A DNA stretch of 64,000 nt from Viridothelium virens (taxonomy: Eukaryota; Ascomycota; Dothideomycetes; Trypetheliales; Trypetheliaceae). Positions 31,114 through 40,701 of this stretch are shown here, one piece after another; positions within the stretch are counted from its first letter, which is position 1, and each line of letters opens with the position of its first letter. The DNA lies in contig ML991784.1 in assembly GCA_010094025.1 (NCBI GenBank), positions 1 through 64,000 of the forward strand, read 5' to 3'. The notes under the pieces are model-generated. The model had not been told where the DNA came from, searched no databases, and saw only the letters and a program-made list of their open reading frames with translations. A program made the position numbers and the translations under genes.

Positions 31114-32512
31114 GATAGCCAGCCAGTAGCTCACCTACAACTTCTGGTCTGGTTGAGGCTGGTCTGGAGAAGTTGAGACCCTCTTCCATCAACTCGGGCA
31201 CTAATTAAAAATTCATCCAAGCTTCATTTATCCTGACTGGGTGATTGTGACGCTAACGACAGCACGTGACCATACATTGTGCATCATGCAGGTGGTGGAT
31301 GGGATTTTCGCCGGGCGAAAAAAGCATTTCTCCTCTGCATAGGTTTGAGCGACGTAAAGCTGCAGGAACCCGCGTCGCTCTTCGTCGCCACCACCATCCA
31401 AACTACCAACTTATGCATACGCAGTCGCAAGGCGCAATCGATCTCTTCCGAGCTATGAATCTGGATCGCTCTGCTCATGCCTGGTTGCCTCCGACACCAA
31501 CCTCTGCCTTCTTCTCCTGTTGATGTTGGAGAAGGCACCCCTTATCACCGCTATCCCTTGCATCACGTCATCATTCAAAGATTCAAAGCAATTGGCGTCC
31601 TGAAGAATAGGCAGCCACTGCAGCTCTGCGCGGCCGTAGACTCAGATTGTCAGATCAGCTTACTATTTTAGAAAATGGTATCGTGTGGGGCTTGCGGGCG
31701 CTTAGCTGACGGAAAGCAATTCGCTCCCATCCCGCTCCTCCCATTGGCCAATTCCATCTTCGACAGCAAGCTAAGTCTGTTGGATTTCGTCGGGCTTCGC
31801 CGCGTCGACGGTTTCGTCGGTATTCTGGGCCACGACTGTGAGGGCTATTGCGGTAATTGCCATGGGTCCGATGGAACCATGGACCGATCATCTTTTGCAT
31901 GCCGGCCGTTGGTATGTTGATCAGCCGCAGCTGCATTCTGTAAGAGCAAACGCACATCGTAGCATTCCTAGTCGTAGCTTATCCTCGGCATTGCCATTGG
32001 TCTGCGGGCTATGTCCAGTCCAGGAACATCTTAGAAGGACCGAACCCTTTTCATGATGCCTTAAAGGGCTGTTGCACTCTCCGGAGCATCTCAAATCTTC
32101 ATCATCGCTTTCTCGCAAGTTTATCGCTCATTCATCTCATTGCAGTTCCATACCCTACTGTCTTTGCGAACTTTATAATAGTTTAATACGTTAAGCGTCT
32201 GGTCTTTAGTTAGAGTGACACTACAAAAGGTTAGTCCATCGCATAATTCCCCTATTTGGCACTATGAACCGAGTAAGATCATCCCATGTCTGCAAACTTT
32301 CCCTTACTTGGCAGCCTTCACGACTGTGCAGGAATAGTAGGCCAGAATTCGTACTCCACGCATCGCAGAAGAAGAGACTTTGTCCTTACACCATCTCTTA
32401 TCACTCATGTCTTCCCAGAGTTTCATAGCCAGAATCGCCATAGAATATGCCAAGAAATCATGCAGTGCTTCATAGCTATTGACTGATTATTTAGCCTAGG
32501 AACAAACAGGCG
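31114..32512. other. 1.4 kb intergenic region upstream of the Ppo gene and TSC13
   Basis: Both TSC13 and the dioxygenase gene start from this region, so it holds two divergent promoters. Short frames on both strands show no motif. No repeat or RNA gene was recognised. Confidence 0.5.
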
Positions 32513-35500
32513 ATGTCCTACGGTCAGGAAGCCTTGCCAAATGGCAATATCACGCCATCTCATACGCGGGGCGAAGGCCACCTGGATGATTTCATGACGC
32601 TGTTGCACGCAAGACAAAGTGCCATGCCTACACAGACTGGCGATGGGACATATGTTCCAGAAGATCCTCGAGATCATCCTTTCTCCGGCATCGAAAAATT
32701 TCTCGATACCGTATCAAATCTTCCTTCGACAGAAGACCTAGAGACATTGAAGAACCTCATACATCTAAGGATAACCGGCGAGCCCTGGGACGATCGAAAA
32801 TACGTGATGGAAGGCCTTATTCAGCTTGCAGCAAAACGTCCGTCTGGTGACCCTCTAGGAACGAAACTAACTAATGGATTCATCACCCAACTTTGGAATG
32901 ATCTTCAGCATCCTCCGCAGTCATATCTTGGAAAAGAGTTCCAGTATCGACGGGCTGACGGTTCTGGAAATAGCATTCTCTATCCTCACATTGGCGCTGC
33001 AAACACACCTTACGCAAGAAGCGTACAACCTCGGACAGTCCAGCCAGCTGCACTTCCGGATCCAGGGGTACTCTTCGATAGCTTACTTGCACGACAGAAG
33101 CATGAGCCACATCCCAGCGGCATATCCAGCATGCTCTTCTACCTTGCTACTATTATCATTCATGATCTATTCCGGACAGATCATCAGAATTTCGCAAACT
33201 CAAAAACCTCCTCATATTTGGATCTTTCGCCATTGTATGGCAGTGTCTGGGAAGAGCAGGAGAAGGTGCGGGCATTTCAAGACGGAAAGCTGAAACCGGA
33301 CTGCTTCTCTGAAGTGCGCATTCTGAGCTTTCCTCCAGGTGTCGGAGCTTTACTCATTATGTTCAACCGATTCCATAATTACGTTGTTGAGCAATTAGCA
33401 CTCATCGATGAGAATGGCCGTTTTTCTAGGTCAAAGCAGAGGGATGAGGATCTGTTCCAGACCGGTCGGCTTATTACTTGCGGGCTGTACGTGTCGATTA
33501 TCTTGGGAGATTACCTACGAACCATCATGAACCTCAACAGAACAAATGCGAAGTGGATGATCGATCCAAGGACGGATATTGACAATCTCCCAAAGGGTCA
33601 TGGGAACCAAGTCTCAGCCGAATTCAATCTCGTCTATCGCTGGCATTCCGCCGTCTCCAAGCGAGACGTCGAATTTACTGAAGAGTACTTCCAGAAATTA
33701 TTTCCGGGCAAAGCGGTTGAGCAGATTGAAGAACGCGAACTCCTTCAAAGACTAAGCATTTTAGAGAACAAATTGCTTGCACAAGATCCAGAAGAGCGTG
33801 ATTTTCATGGGCTTGAGCGCACTGATGGCAAATTCTCCGACGATGATCTCGTTAAGATCATCAAGGAGAGAATCGAAGACTGTGGAAATGAGTTTGGGGC
33901 TCGGACAGTACCAAGTGTCTTCAAAGCTGTGGAAGCTCTTGGCATAAAGCAAGCTAGAGCATGGAATCTCTCAACACTGAATGAGTTCCGCAAACATTTT
34001 AACCTTACTACTTACAAGACATTTGAAGAGATAAATCCAGACCCATACGTTGCGGATCAGCTCAAGCATCTATATGATCATCCAGACAATGTCGAGATCT
34101 ATCCCGGCCTTGCGGTGGAAGGGAAGAAGAAGGTCACAGTCCCGGGGTCAGGTCTCGTTCCACCTTTCACAATCGCACGTGCTCTCTTCTCCGACGCTAC
34201 GGCTGTGATTCGGGGCGATCGCTTCTATTCTATAGAGCATACCCCCAAGCAGCTTACAAATTGGGGCTATGCAGAGCAGGACGCGGACATGGAAATCGAC
34301 AACGGTTGCTGCTTCTACAAGCTCTTCCAGCGAGCGTTTCCTAACCACTTCCGCCAAGATAGCATGTGGGCTCATTATCCTTTGACAATCCCTGAGGAGA
34401 TGAGAAAAATCCTTGTCGACCTTGAAACCATCGACAACTACACAACTGACGGGCCAAAGCGTATGCCACCACGAAAGGTCATTAGCTCATATGAAGCCGC
34501 GAAGAATGTTCTCGGAGACGAAAACACCTTCAAAGTTACTTGGGGCGAGGCAATTGAATGCTTGGGCGGTCCCGCAGCGAAGGAATTCGCGCTCGTTGGC
34601 GATGGCCCCACCAATCCACAATCCCAAGATCTCATGCAAAGAGTACTTTACCCTGAGGGTTGGGAGGCTGAGGTCAAAACGTACTTCGAAAAGATCACCG
34701 CAAAGCTCCTCCATGATAAGTCCCATCCTATTGCCAACTTGCCACAGGCAGATATCATCCGTGATATTGGCAACCTCGCCCCCCTGCATTTCATCTCTGA
34801 ACTCTTCTGTATCCCCATCAAGACCCCCGAGCATCCACACGTTCCCTTCACCGAAGCCGAGCTATACGAGATCATGGCAGCATGCTACATCTCCTTCTTT
34901 TTCGACCCGGATCCTGAGCACTCCTTCGACCTACGCCAGCGCGCACGTCCGGGTCTCAGGCTACTTGCCCACGAGATTCAGACGAATATTGTCAGTCTAA
35001 GAGATACAGGGCTGGTGAGCAGGCTGCTACATGCGCTCCCGTGGATGCATAAGGAGCACCGCACGCTAACGAGCTACGGGCCGGAGTGTATCAATCGGTT
35101 GCTGGAGTCAGGTCGTGACGTCAGGCATCTGGTATGGACGAACGTGATCTGGAGTGCTGCGGGGATCGTAGTGCATTACGGAGCGTTGTTCGCACAGGCT
35201 GTAGAATACTTCCTTGGACCTGGAAAGGAGCACATGGGACGGCTGAGCGAGCTTGCACGACAAGATGGCGAGGACGCCGATAAAGAGCTGCTAGGGTATT
35301 TCTTGGAGGCTACCCGGCTGGCGAATGAGTCCGGAGTCGTTCGTGAAGTTGCGCAAGACACCACGATCATGGATGTAGGTAAGGAGGTAAAGTTTGAGAT
35401 TGGAGACCGTGTCCTTGTGAACGTCAAGGCGGCGTCTCGTGACGGCACTGCGTTCGAGAATCCCGACACCTTCGACCCTCATCGTGATCCGGATTCGTAT

Positions 35501-35954
35501 ATTCATCTCGGTTTTGGTCCTGGACGTGAAGGGCTTGGTGCCCCGATGGCAAAGGTGGCGCTGACAGCCATGTTCAAGACTGTGATGAAACTGGACAATC
35601 TGCAGCCTATGCCAGGGCCGCAGGGACAGATAAAGAAGGTCTTGAGAAAGTTTGGGAGGGAGGATGGCGAGTTCAGGTATCATCTTTCCGTGGGGACGAA
35701 CTCGAGTCTTGGGGAGAAGGTCGCAAAGGTGGTGGAAGGGAAGGGAAATGAAGTAGTGAAAGAGGAGGAGGAACGCAAAGAGGGATATCATGTCTACATG
35801 ACGAACACATGGGATATGTATTTCCCGTTCCCAACAAGTGAGTGCTCTTCCAAGTTCCGTTGCCGCCCCAAAGTGGTTATTCTGAGTGGTCTTGAATCCA
35901 TGCTGACTTCTTTTAGCAATGAGAGTAAGGTGGACCGGGGATATTCCGTCTTGA
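32513..35954 (+). CDS. ppoC: PpoC-like fatty acid dioxygenase (10R-DOX type) with degenerate P450 domain
   Basis: Ppo enzymes make oxylipin signals (psi factors) from linoleic and oleic acid and affect sporulation. Exon 1 (32513-35837) and a short last exon (35917-35954) flank a 79-base intron (GTGAGT...TTTTAG). The splice replaces a read-through tail with FPTTMRVRWTGDIPS, the family ending, giving about 1,120 aa. The haem-peroxidase-like domain has the distal His in HDLFRTDH (His217) and the catalytic Tyr/proximal His motif YRWH (375-378). The P450-like domain keeps an ExxR (EATR). At the haem-thiolate loop it reads GFGPGREGLG (about 999-1008), where active Ppo P450s have HxCLG, so the Cys is absent. 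Loss of this Cys is known for PpoC/10R-dioxygenases, which release a 10-hydroperoxide without isomerising it. Confidence 0.92.
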
Positions 35955-36497
35955 GTCTGTAACGAGATCTAATTCTTCTTTCTTTTGTTACATATTTCCC
36001 GCCATTACCATGAATCATATCTGGCATATGTAAGATAATATCAGAAGCCCTGAGATTTTATATTCAGAGCACTGTATCAAGGATTTTCTCCTGATGTTGT
36101 CAAAGTGAAGAACCTGCCATTTTCGACAGAAGGTCCTTTATGCTCAATATCGTAGTCGTACCCTCTCAAAACACCATGCCGAAACCCCACATCAAGCCAG
36201 GCACTGCGATGCGCGTGCCTTGCCCAAACCCCTCATTCGAACTCACGTCCCTGTAGGGTCCATCGCCTCGTGAGAAAGAGATGAATGCAGAGGTAGCATC
36301 GAGAAATCTTGCATTCGACCTCACTAGCCCCTCTAGATACCAAAGCTACAATGGAACTTTGTTGTCGGAGATTCGGTCAAAAGACTAGGCGTAAGTCCTA
36401 TCGAGCTCCATGTCTAGTACTGGACTTCACGCCTGGTGCCAGGTTTGCTCATGCTCTCAGATCCTTGGCAACGTTGTGGAAACCAAGGCATCGAGAT
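35955..36497. other. 3' intergenic region between convergent ppoC and GON7
   Basis: This 543-base region holds the ends of ppoC (plus) and GON7 (minus). No gene or repeat was recognised. Confidence 0.5.
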
Positions 36498-36839
36498 CTA
36501 TTTGCCCTTTCCCTCTATCCCAGATCCATTCTCTATGACTTCCTCATTATCATCTGCAACCTCCTCCCCGTAGTTCTCCTCTGCTTGAGCGTCTTCAGCC
36601 TTAACTTCGCCTTTATCCTCCTCCATCTTTTTCGTCAGAAACGTATTGATCTCAGCCTGTAGCTTGGAAACGGAGGATCGAACAGAGTGCAAGTACTCGC
36701 TTTGCGGGTCTGAGCTTAAGGATGCTTCGTTCGACTGTGCCGGCTGGCTGGAAGAGGCCGATGATTCGGAAGAGGGAAGGATAAAGGTGTGACTTTCGAT
36801 TGGAGAGTCGTAGACTGCAGTGACCGAGGGACGAGACAT
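36498..36839 (-). CDS. GON7: EKC/KEOPS complex subunit GON7
   Basis: This small accessory subunit of the KEOPS complex is needed for the t6A modification of tRNA and linked to telomere and transcription roles. The 113-aa single-exon protein starts at the Met in MSRPSVTAVYDSP. Two codons upstream there is another in-frame Met. The family core is SEYLHSVRSSVSKLQAEINTFLTKKMEEDK, followed by the acidic EENYGEEVADDNEE tail. These match fungal Gon7 in order and length. The N-terminal half has a Ser-rich insert. Confidence 0.82.
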   Translation of the reverse strand: MSRPSVTAVYDSPIESHTFILPSSESSASSSQPAQSNEASLSSDPQSEYLHSVRSSVSKLQAEINTFLTKKMEEDKGEVKAEDAQAEENYGEEVADDNEEVIENGSGIEGKGK

Positions 36840-37184
36840 GATCAAGACTGTCTGCCCAGAGTATATGCCGGGAATTGGAGATCCATACGCGACACCGTTT
36901 CAGTAGTCTGATTGAAAGTGTGGCGGCGTTGTACTCCGTACTGAGTGCCTCGTTTCGTCACCCCACGTCGTCTAGGCCTGCCCGCCTCGCATGCACATTT
37001 CCGCGACAGCTCCAAACCTCACGCCGAGGCTCGCCCCTAACTGACATCTCTGTACTTCTTTCCGCTCTAGATATGATCGGAATCAGGATCTGGACGCTCT
37101 TCTCCCATGCGTGCGCGCAATGAACGGCTAGTGAGGGTTGCCAGCTCCCCCTGTACCACCACCGCCAGCATTACTTAGACCACA
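36840..37184. promoter_or_regulatory. Divergent spacer GON7 / HbrB-like gene
   Basis: The 345 bases between the two divergent starts should contain both promoters. No distinct element was recognised. Confidence 0.4.
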
Positions 37185-39833
37185 ATGAACTCTCCCCGAC
37201 CTGGATCGAGTCACCGCTCTCCTGGTTATCCTCCTCAGTCTCAATCTCGAGACCCTCCGCCGCTTCGGGACAGAAATGCCTCACTCTCAAGTGATTCGTC
37301 CGACTCCTCGCAACTCACGGCTCGCTCCTTCGCTAGAAAACTCCCTTACGTCCAAGGCAACCAGAGTGCCAGTACGACCAGTCTCCATAATTTCTCTCGC
37401 CCTACCATACCGCTGAAAGCAAATGACTCCCCTCTTCGTACTCAGTCACCCGCTCTCGAAGCTCCACCGACACCTTCAACCCAAGCACAGATAGGCCATC
37501 GACCACGGCAGCATTCACAAGGTTTCTTTGAACCTTCACTTCCATCCCAGTCCAACATGTCCAATCTCAGCGCGTCTCAAATTGCCGCACAGGCGGCTAT
37601 GCATGTGCAAAATGGCCAGCATAATCGGAAGCGGTCCACGACCATACCTGATCCAAGGTCCATCCAAGCTGCGAATACACGACGTCAACTAAACTCACCC
37701 CCGCCACCGCTTCCTAGTACTAAAGGTACGCCAGCAGACGCCGTGAGAAACACGCAATACAATTCGTCCGGTACTGGAGGTGGTCGATTTGCAACAGCTG
37801 GCGCAAATGCTGCTTTCCCTCGCAGCCCTGCTTCTCCAATCGATGCTGTATCTTCAATGCCACCGCCTCCGCCACCTCCTCCACCCCCACTACCACAGAA
37901 AGAGGCGAAAGGAAAGGAGAAATCTAAGATAAAGCTATTCTCAAAGCCCAAGAATATTGGCATTTCCAAGGAGAAAGACGATAGGCGGCCACCGCCATTA
38001 CCATCTCCTGGGAAAAGCATATTCGGATCCAATCTAAATCAGTCTACTACCAGTCTGGCCGACTCGACCTTTTCCGGTGCTACTTCGTTGTACTCATCCG
38101 CCAACGCCTCGACATCGACCCTTGTTCCCCTTGATAAAACCCCAACAAATGAAAAGGAGAAGCATAGACATCACTTCCTCTCCCGACCAAAGCACAAGAA
38201 GGACGACTTTGGCCTTACTCTATCCTCCGCAGCTAGTAATTCTCGACCAACTGAACCAAATGCTCCACAACTCTACAATTTTGCACCTTCTTCTCCCGGA
38301 CCAGCTAGTACTTTTGCCAAGTCAGTCAGTGGATTTGACCTCCGGCATGGCGGACGAGCACTCCGCGAAAAGAAGAAAGAGGAAAAGGCGGCGGCAACGA
38401 CTGCAAATACTAATCTGGGGCCTGGATATCGACCTCGAGATCAGTCCTTAAACTACGATGCTTCGGAATGGCCGATGGTCAGCGGTCCTGATTCTGCCGG
38501 TGCTTCGTCCTTTGGCCCCCCTAGTGGGGGGCCAAGCGTCTTTTCTTTGCCCTCGGATTCTTCTGTTTTCAACGCTGGATTAACTAGCTTTGGGCTATCA
38601 GGCATGACATCAGACGACGCATGGCCGCTGTTGAAAGCTCGTCTTCTAAACATATTTGAAGGTGAAGATCTACGAACTCCTATCGAAGATTTCAATCAAC
38701 TAGTTGTTGCGCATATGAGACGCTGCATTCAGCGACGAACCCCTGTCGTGCTGATCGAAGATTTGAGAGAGCTGCTTCAGACCGGTTTCTCGTCACTTGA
38801 TCAAACACTACGAAAGATACCAGATGATCGGCTTGTGCCACACATCACAGACATTTGGCTTAACGTATTTACGAATATTCTCCCTTTCATCCAAGCCGTC
38901 TTCCTTCCCCTCGACCTCGAGTTCAAGGGACGCGGCTCAATAATGTCAGCGCGCGAAGCCGCGGAATTCTGGGGCGTCAGCCTTCCCACTAACGACGACT
39001 CAAACGATAACATCCCTACTCTCGGCGAAGAACTCGACGTCCGCCGTTTCGTCCTCCTCACCTTCCGCGACACCGTCATCCTCCCCCGCCACGACGCCCT
39101 CCTCACCATCTTCTCCCGCCTCTCCCTCGACAGCATCAACCCCACCGCCGACCCCTCCACCTCCCAGAGCACCTCCACCATCACCGCCATCCCCTCTTCC
39201 CATGACCCCACCACCACCGCCGGCCGCCCCGGCACCGCTGCCTCCCTCGACGCCGGCCTCTCGAGCTTCAACTCCCAAGGCTCCACTCTCTTCGACTACT
39301 CCTCCGGCGCCCGCTCCCGCGCCACCTCCAACACCTCCGCGGGCTCCTTCTCCGCCCGCTCCCTGCACTCGCCGACGCCCACGCACCCACACCACCGGCA
39401 CTCAGGGTCGCAGCCCACCATCCACACCATCATGCCACTCGGAGCCGCATCCTCCACCGTCGCCTTCGCGCCATCTTCGGGTCCATCTACCGCTGCTGCT
39501 GCAGCCGCTACGCGTCCTACAGGCGCGAACGCGCCCGCGCAGCTGAAGCCGGTGTCGGCGGTGGCGTCGCAGCCGGGGTCAGCGGCGCCGACGCCGCTGC
39601 TGCCCCCGTCGAGCGCGCAGGTGACGGAGACGGTGGCGCGCATGCTGCAGTGTGTGGCGGTTTTGAGCTCGGTCCAGAGTGGGGATGATGGGCAGAATAA
39701 GACAGAGAGGTTGGGTCGGGAGCTCAAGTATAATTGGCTGGGACGGGGGAGGACGGGGAGACAGCGGAGGGGGTTTGTTGGAGCGAAAGGGGCGGGGAGG
39801 CAGGGGATTGGGGTTGCTGTTGGGGCGGGGTGA
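37185..39833 (+). CDS. HbrB-like TORC2 component
   Basis: This is a single-exon protein of 882 aa. The HbrB domain (Bit61/PRR5 family, a subunit of TOR complex 2 in actin and cell-polarity control) lies at about residues 475-660. It shows DAWPLLKARLLNIFEGEDLRT, FNQLVVAHMRRCIQRR, LLQTGFSSLDQTLRKIPD and LEFKGRGSIMSAREAAEFW. The N-terminal half is disordered, Ser/Pro-rich, with a run of ten prolines (about 227-236) and a basic KEKSKIKLFSKPK patch. The C-terminal third is Ser/Ala/Thr-rich, then a conserved-looking NKTERLGRELKYNWLGRGRTGRQRRGFVG tail segment. The 39,000-39,400 stretch is very GC-rich with C-ending codons, which produces long shadow frames on the opposite strand. Confidence 0.88.
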   Translation: MNSPRPGSSHRSPGYPPQSQSRDPPPLRDRNASLSSDSSDSSQLTARSFARKLPYVQGNQSASTTSLHNFSRPTIPLKANDSPLRTQSPALEAPPTPSTQAQIGHRPRQHSQGFFEPSLPSQSNMSNLSASQIAAQAAMHVQNGQHNRKRSTTIPDPRSIQAANTRRQLNSPPPPLPSTKGTPADAVRNTQYNSSGTGGGRFATAGANAAFPRSPASPIDAVSSMPPPPPPPPPPLPQKEAKGKEKSKIKLFSKPKNIGISKEKDDRRPPPLPSPGKSIFGSNLNQSTTSLADSTFSGATSLYSSANASTSTLVPLDKTPTNEKEKHRHHFLSRPKHKKDDFGLTLSSAASNSRPTEPNAPQLYNFAPSSPGPASTFAKSVSGFDLRHGGRALREKKKEEKAAATTANTNLGPGYRPRDQSLNYDASEWPMVSGPDSAGASSFGPPSGGPSVFSLPSDSSVFNAGLTSFGLSGMTSDDAWPLLKARLLNIFEGEDLRTPIEDFNQLVVAHMRRCIQRRTPVVLIEDLRELLQTGFSSLDQTLRKIPDDRLVPHITDIWLNVFTNILPFIQAVFLPLDLEFKGRGSIMSAREAAEFWGVSLPTNDDSNDNIPTLGEELDVRRFVLLTFRDTVILPRHDALLTIFSRLSLDSINPTADPSTSQSTSTITAIPSSHDPTTTAGRPGTAASLDAGLSSFNSQGSTLFDYSSGARSRATSNTSAGSFSARSLHSPTPTHPHHRHSGSQPTIHTIMPLGAASSTVAFAPSSGPSTAAAAAATRPTGANAPAQLKPVSAVASQPGSAAPTPLLPPSSAQVTETVARMLQCVAVLSSVQSGDDGQNKTERLGRELKYNWLGRGRTGRQRRGFVGAKGAGRQGIGVAVGAG

Positions 39834-40701
39834 GTGGGAAGAGTGATGGGGAGGGGGATGGGAGGGGACTGAGAAGGGTTGGGGGACTGTTAATCTCATG
39901 ATACCATGTTATTTTTACAGCCACGAGCATTAAGGAATGAGATGGAGCCTGTTTGCTTCTAGAGGTGTTGAGCATAGTACGACCTGAAAACCCTGCTTAT
40001 GTTCTTCGGTCCCATGATATAAAGGCCTACTGGAATTCTGCATCTGCATTTGACCTAGTCGTTATGAAGCTCGGAGCCTCGACTTGGAGTGCCCATTCTG
40101 TTGGGCCCAGAATGAGGTCATGCGATGTGCACGTAATGAGTCCAGAATGAGCCTAAGATATTTAAGCGGCTGGTCGGGGTTCTTTTATTGTGAAAGATCC
40201 CCTTAACGCTATTTTCTAATAGTGCTTAGTGGTAAGTGTGGCTCGTGCGATGTCGATCATGCCTTGTACCTAAGCGAGCGAGGGGCTTGAACCTCTTAAA
40301 ATATTAATTCCTAAAATAGTATTATAGGAGGAAAACTGCCTCCTCAAAGAGCCTACCATCACTAGCGAAAAGGACGCATGCTCCAAATCAGATAACCACC
40401 AAGAATCGCTCTGCAAGACAGTACAGCCCACCTTCTTGAGCTCCAGCTCGAAGTTTCTGAAACTCTCTTTACTGATGGCGCAACGTTGGAGGTTCTCAAA
40501 TATTTCGGCTGAACGTCTGGTTGCTCTAGAATCTCTACGCATCTACCATCAAGACTAAGCACAAGCCGTTCTTGTCCCAACGAGGCGCATCAGGACTAGC
40601 TAGCTTTGGTAAACGCATGTCAAAATTTTTGGATTTCGAGTCTACCAAGACTCGTCCATTGAAGAGATAGGGTATCTAAATAGGTGGACTTGGCACATCG
40701 T
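39834..40701. other. 3' intergenic region, possible retroelement remnant
   Basis: The HbrB-like gene and VPS39 converge here. Bases about 40,099-40,230 resemble a decayed LTR (listed separately). Minus-strand frames at 40,270-40,580 have protein-like pieces but no intact gene or known family. Confidence 0.4.
40099..40229 (+). mobile_element. Candidate decayed solo LTR (fungal LTR retrotransposon)
   Basis: The segment begins TGTTGGGCCCAGAATGAG, has a TATTTAAG box in the middle and a T/C-rich stretch after it, an order like that of fungal Copia-type LTRs. No internal region or partner LTR is visible, and no target-site duplication was clear. If real it is an old, broken fragment. The end is approximate. 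Confidence 0.22.

Noticed and set aside
38801-39401. Long minus-strand frames opposite the HbrB-like gene
   Set aside because: They come from GC-rich, C-ending codons of the sense gene and consist of Gly/Glu/Val low-complexity sequence.
40200-40310. Possible tRNA or tRNA fragment (TTAGTGGTAAG and GGTTCAAGCCCC-like words)
   Set aside because: The two words lie on opposite strands and no cloverleaf stems can be formed; the T-stem does not pair properly.
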